From: Clostridiales bacterium
GTDB lineage: Bacteria > Bacillota > Clostridia > Oscillospirales > Oscillospiraceae
Length of the DNA stretch: 33,482 bases
Direction: 5' to 3'
Assembly: GCA_004555705.1 (NCBI GenBank)
Contig: SFHI01000034.1
Location: 1 to 33,482, forward strand
Both the position numbers and the translations under genes were made by a program. The notes under the pieces are model-generated. The model was not told the DNA's origin. It saw only the letters and a list, made by a program, of their open reading frames with translations, and made no database searches. Below, in pieces: positions 31,828 through 33,482 of the stretch. The number at the start of each line of letters is the position of its first letter. Position 1 is the stretch's first letter.

Positions 31828-32300
31828 GGCTTCAGCAGGTGCTCCTTGGCCTGCTCCTGGGTCAGGCCCGAGAGCTTTTCCAGAATCTCCAGCTGCTGGC
31901 CCCGGAGCTGCTCAGCCTGGGCCTGGGTCTCGGCGGCCTTATTGAGGCGCTTGTTCAGCTCCTCTTCCTTCCGTTCGAAGGCCTCGGTTTTCTTGTCCAG
32001 AGCGGCTTCCTTCTGCTCCAGCCGCCGTTCCTGCTTGCTCAGCTCGGCCCGGCGTTCCTTCACTTCTTTCTCGTGTTCCGTGCGCGATTTATGGATTTCG
32101 TCCTTGGCTTCCAGAAGCATTTCCTTCTTCCGGTTTTCGCCTGCGCGGATGGCTTCGTTGATCAGCCGGGTGGCTTCCGTCTCGGCGGAGCCGATTTCCC
32201 GTTCAGCCACCTTCTTGCGGTAGACAAAGCCCATGCCGAAGCCCACACCCAGGCTAAGAAGCACAGCGACGACAATCAGAATAATTTCCAACAATCCCAT
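31824..32300 (-). CDS. rny: RNase Y, N-terminal anchor and coiled-coil part of a split gene
   Basis: A 158-aa frame with the typical RNase Y membrane anchor (residues 1-25, LLEIILIVVAVLLSLGVG) and a long charged coiled coil (about 30-150) ending SGLTQEQAKEHLLKP, then stop. In intact homologues about a dozen more residues of the LLK(S)...HEKA type follow and run straight into MKIKEIE. Their absence together with a frame change indicates a small deletion at the junction. GGAGG lies 14 nt before ATG 32300, rather far; the true start could differ slightly. It is oriented towards dnaA and oriC, i.e. against replication if forks leave from 28.6 kb. Confidence 0.88.
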   Translation of the reverse strand: MGLLEIILIVVAVLLSLGVGFGMGFVYRKKVAEREIGSAETEATRLINEAIRAGENRKKEMLLEAKDEIHKSRTEHEKEVKERRAELSKQERRLEQKEAALDKKTEAFERKEEELNKRLNKAAETQAQAEQLRGQQLEILEKLSGLTQEQAKEHLLKP

Positions 32301-32568
32301 AAATTAGCGGCACACCTCCTTCTTTAAAAATAGGCGCGGAAGGGGTGCGCATGGTTTCCCTATGAAATTAAGCATGACAATCACCCGGAAGCTCCTCCGG
32401 GCGGAACAAATCACAACCAAAACCCATTCAGGTCCAAAACGCATTCCCGGCTTCCCGCCGGATATCCAGCAAACGCGGAGGAATACTCCAACGCATACCA
32501 TACCAAACATATTTTACCCGTCCCCCGGCCGGTTGTCAAGGGAAGGTTGGAAAAAAGTTTCAGAAACC
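32301..32568. other. rny upstream region
   Basis: No gene is seen. A hairpin CCCGGA-AGCTCC-TCCGGG lies near 32391-32408 and could be in the rny leader. No promoter close to consensus was found. It has no A-D repeats until the B end at 32569. Confidence 0.5.
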
Positions 32569-32810
32569 GGCAAATTGGTGTTTGTTGCTGCGTGTCAAAG
32601 TTTCCTGTCATTGCGAGACCAGTCCGCTTAAGTGGTCGTGGCAATCCCCCGGTTAGAGGGGAAATGTACCGATAAGCATCCGAAAAAGCGGGGATTGTTA
32701 CGGTTCTTGGTGGTAATCGTTACCTGATTCCATGGGGCCGGGGGATTGCCACACCAGTGTGCGCACTGGTTCGCAATGACAGCGTATGATATACAAACAC
32801 CAATTGATCG
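32569..32810. repeat. B-ended unit with family A interior (6)
   Basis: B repeats at 32569-32585 and 32794-32810 and family A palindrome at 32605-32782. The left hairpin is altered (GACCAGTCCGCTTAAGTGGTC), with only the outer GACCA/TGGTC pairing kept. Confidence 0.9.
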
Positions 32811-32857
32811 GGCAGCTGAGAAAACAGAATCCGTGCCGCGGCAAAAAAGCAAATCAT

Positions 32858-33021
32858 CCGAACCCGTCTCACACTCAGGAAAGCCGGGTTCGGATTCGAT
32901 CATATAGATAAGAGATAACAGAGAATAGAGAATAGTACAGAAACGCCGCAAACATCGGCAAATATCTATTAGCTATTCGCTATTATCTGTTATCTCTTAT
33001 CCGAGCCCCAACGGGGCGTTT
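32858..33021. repeat. Family F inverted repeat and adjoining hairpins
   Basis: Arms 32907-32935 and 32973-33001 are 29 nt with 2 mismatches (GATAAGAGATAACAGA...). A 9-bp hairpin (32858-32866 with 32885-32893) precedes them and a GCCCC-AAC-GGGGC terminator-like hairpin (33005-33017) with GTTT follows. A further inverted pair ACAGAAACGCC / GGCGTTTCTGT interlocks with the arms. It contains no gene; 33035-33107 holds nothing recognisable. Confidence 0.75.
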
Positions 33022-33107
33022 CTGTGTTTGCACCCTCAGTTCGATACAAGATACCCGCTTATAACGTTAGGTTCATATAAGAGCATTCAAGAGGCAATCG
33101 TAGAATT

Positions 33108-33482
33108 TTACTCTTCAGCCGATGCAAAATCCAAATAATCAAGAATCTGGTTATTCAGATTCTTGCGGACATCTCTCCAATTAGGCATAAATCTATCCAT
33201 CCAAGCAACGAAATTCTCATTATGCCCCTTTTCCACCAAGTGTACCAATTCGTGTAAAATAACATATTCCAGACACTCCGGTGTTTTCTTTGCCAGCTGG
33301 AGATTCAGCCAAATTTTGCGAGTTTTTGTATTACAGGTACCCCAGCGGGTAGTCATGTTCTTGGTTTGCCACCCGTCAGGATGAAGCCCTGTAATCTGCT
33401 CCCATTTGGGCAGTACACGCTCAATCTCAGCCTTCAGAATACCACGATACCATTCGTTTATGAATTTTTCACGTTGCTCGGT
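33108..33482 (-). CDS. YgjP/DUF45-type metallopeptidase, N-terminus beyond window
   Basis: The frame stays open to the window end, giving 124 residues of the C-terminal part of a YgjP-like (WrpM/DUF45) zinc metallopeptidase domain. Visible family features: WYRGILKAEIERVLPKWEQ, the RWGTCNTKTRKIWLNLQL strand, and the zinc motif YVILHELVHLVEKGHNENF with HExxH and a third histidine downstream. Family members often sit in restriction-modification or defence neighbourhoods, but nothing before 33108 shows that here. It is AT-rich compared with the rest of the window, suggesting a start of acquired DNA. The first in-frame ATG inside the window (33356) is not the true start. Confidence 0.88.
   Translation of the reverse strand, partial: TEQREKFINEWYRGILKAEIERVLPKWEQITGLHPDGWQTKNMTTRWGTCNTKTRKIWLNLQLAKKTPECLEYVILHELVHLVEKGHNENFVAWMDRFMPNWRDVRKNLNNQILDYLDFASAEE

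Overview
The window looks like the replication-origin region of a GC-rich, endospore-lineage member of the Clostridia, most likely Oscillospiraceae/Ruminococcaceae-like. The family is inferred; no 16S gene is present. Supporting evidence: the minus-strand order dnaA - oriC - dnaN - S4-domain gene - recF - gyrB - gyrA - rnhA, a clostridial-type Spo0A, a PdaA-like cortex deacetylase, RNase Y and SigA. Coding regions are GC-rich and the gaps are markedly AT-rich.

Layout. 1-5.1 kb: PAP2-family membrane protein, a fragment of an AT-rich ATPase gene, M18 aminopeptidase and oligoendopeptidase F. 5.1-9.3 kb: Spo0A with its regulatory leader, a membrane diguanylate cyclase and sigma factor RpoD. 9.6-13.1 kb: LepA, a four-helix-bundle protein and HemW. 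13.4-19.3 kb: PdaA-like deacetylase, a degenerate ADP-ribosylglycohydrolase, a MocR regulator, thiamine pyrophosphokinase and an aldose-1-epimerase homologue. 19.6-30.4 kb: the replication cluster, interrupted by two near-identical GIY-YIG nuclease genes. 30.8-33.5 kb: an RNase Y gene split into two overlapping frames, and the C-terminal part of a YgjP/DUF45 metallopeptidase that runs off the end.

The striking feature is the intergenic DNA. Nearly every non-overlapping gap is filled with dispersed repeats, roughly 5 kb in all (hand estimate). I name six families here. A: paired inverted arms beginning CTGTCATTGCGA and ending GGCAATCCCCCGG, each with its own small hairpin. B: terminal inverted repeats GACAAATTGGTGTTTG bounding ~190-250 bp units whose interior is family A or family D. 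C: elements ending in inverted arrays of the 7-mer AATTGAC. D: paired arms CTGTAGGGG plus a hairpin. E: paired arms starting CTGTCATCCCGAG. F: an AT-rich inverted repeat. One B-ended unit sits inside a C element whose uninterrupted copy lies 3 kb away, so the B-ended units behave as insertions. Hairpin stems in A, C and D vary by compensatory changes. A GIY-YIG nuclease gene lies inside family-A DNA twice, and a four-helix-bundle gene lies between two C arrays.

Working hypothesis (inference): family A is the non-autonomous, MITE-like form of a GIY-YIG-nuclease-encoding element, in the way REP sequences relate to RAYT transposases, and family C may likewise carry the four-helix-bundle gene. 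Repeats reach directly into gene ends: they supply the stop codons of the MocR gene, the thiN gene and rnhA, duplicate the end of recF, and lie against the DnaA-box cluster.
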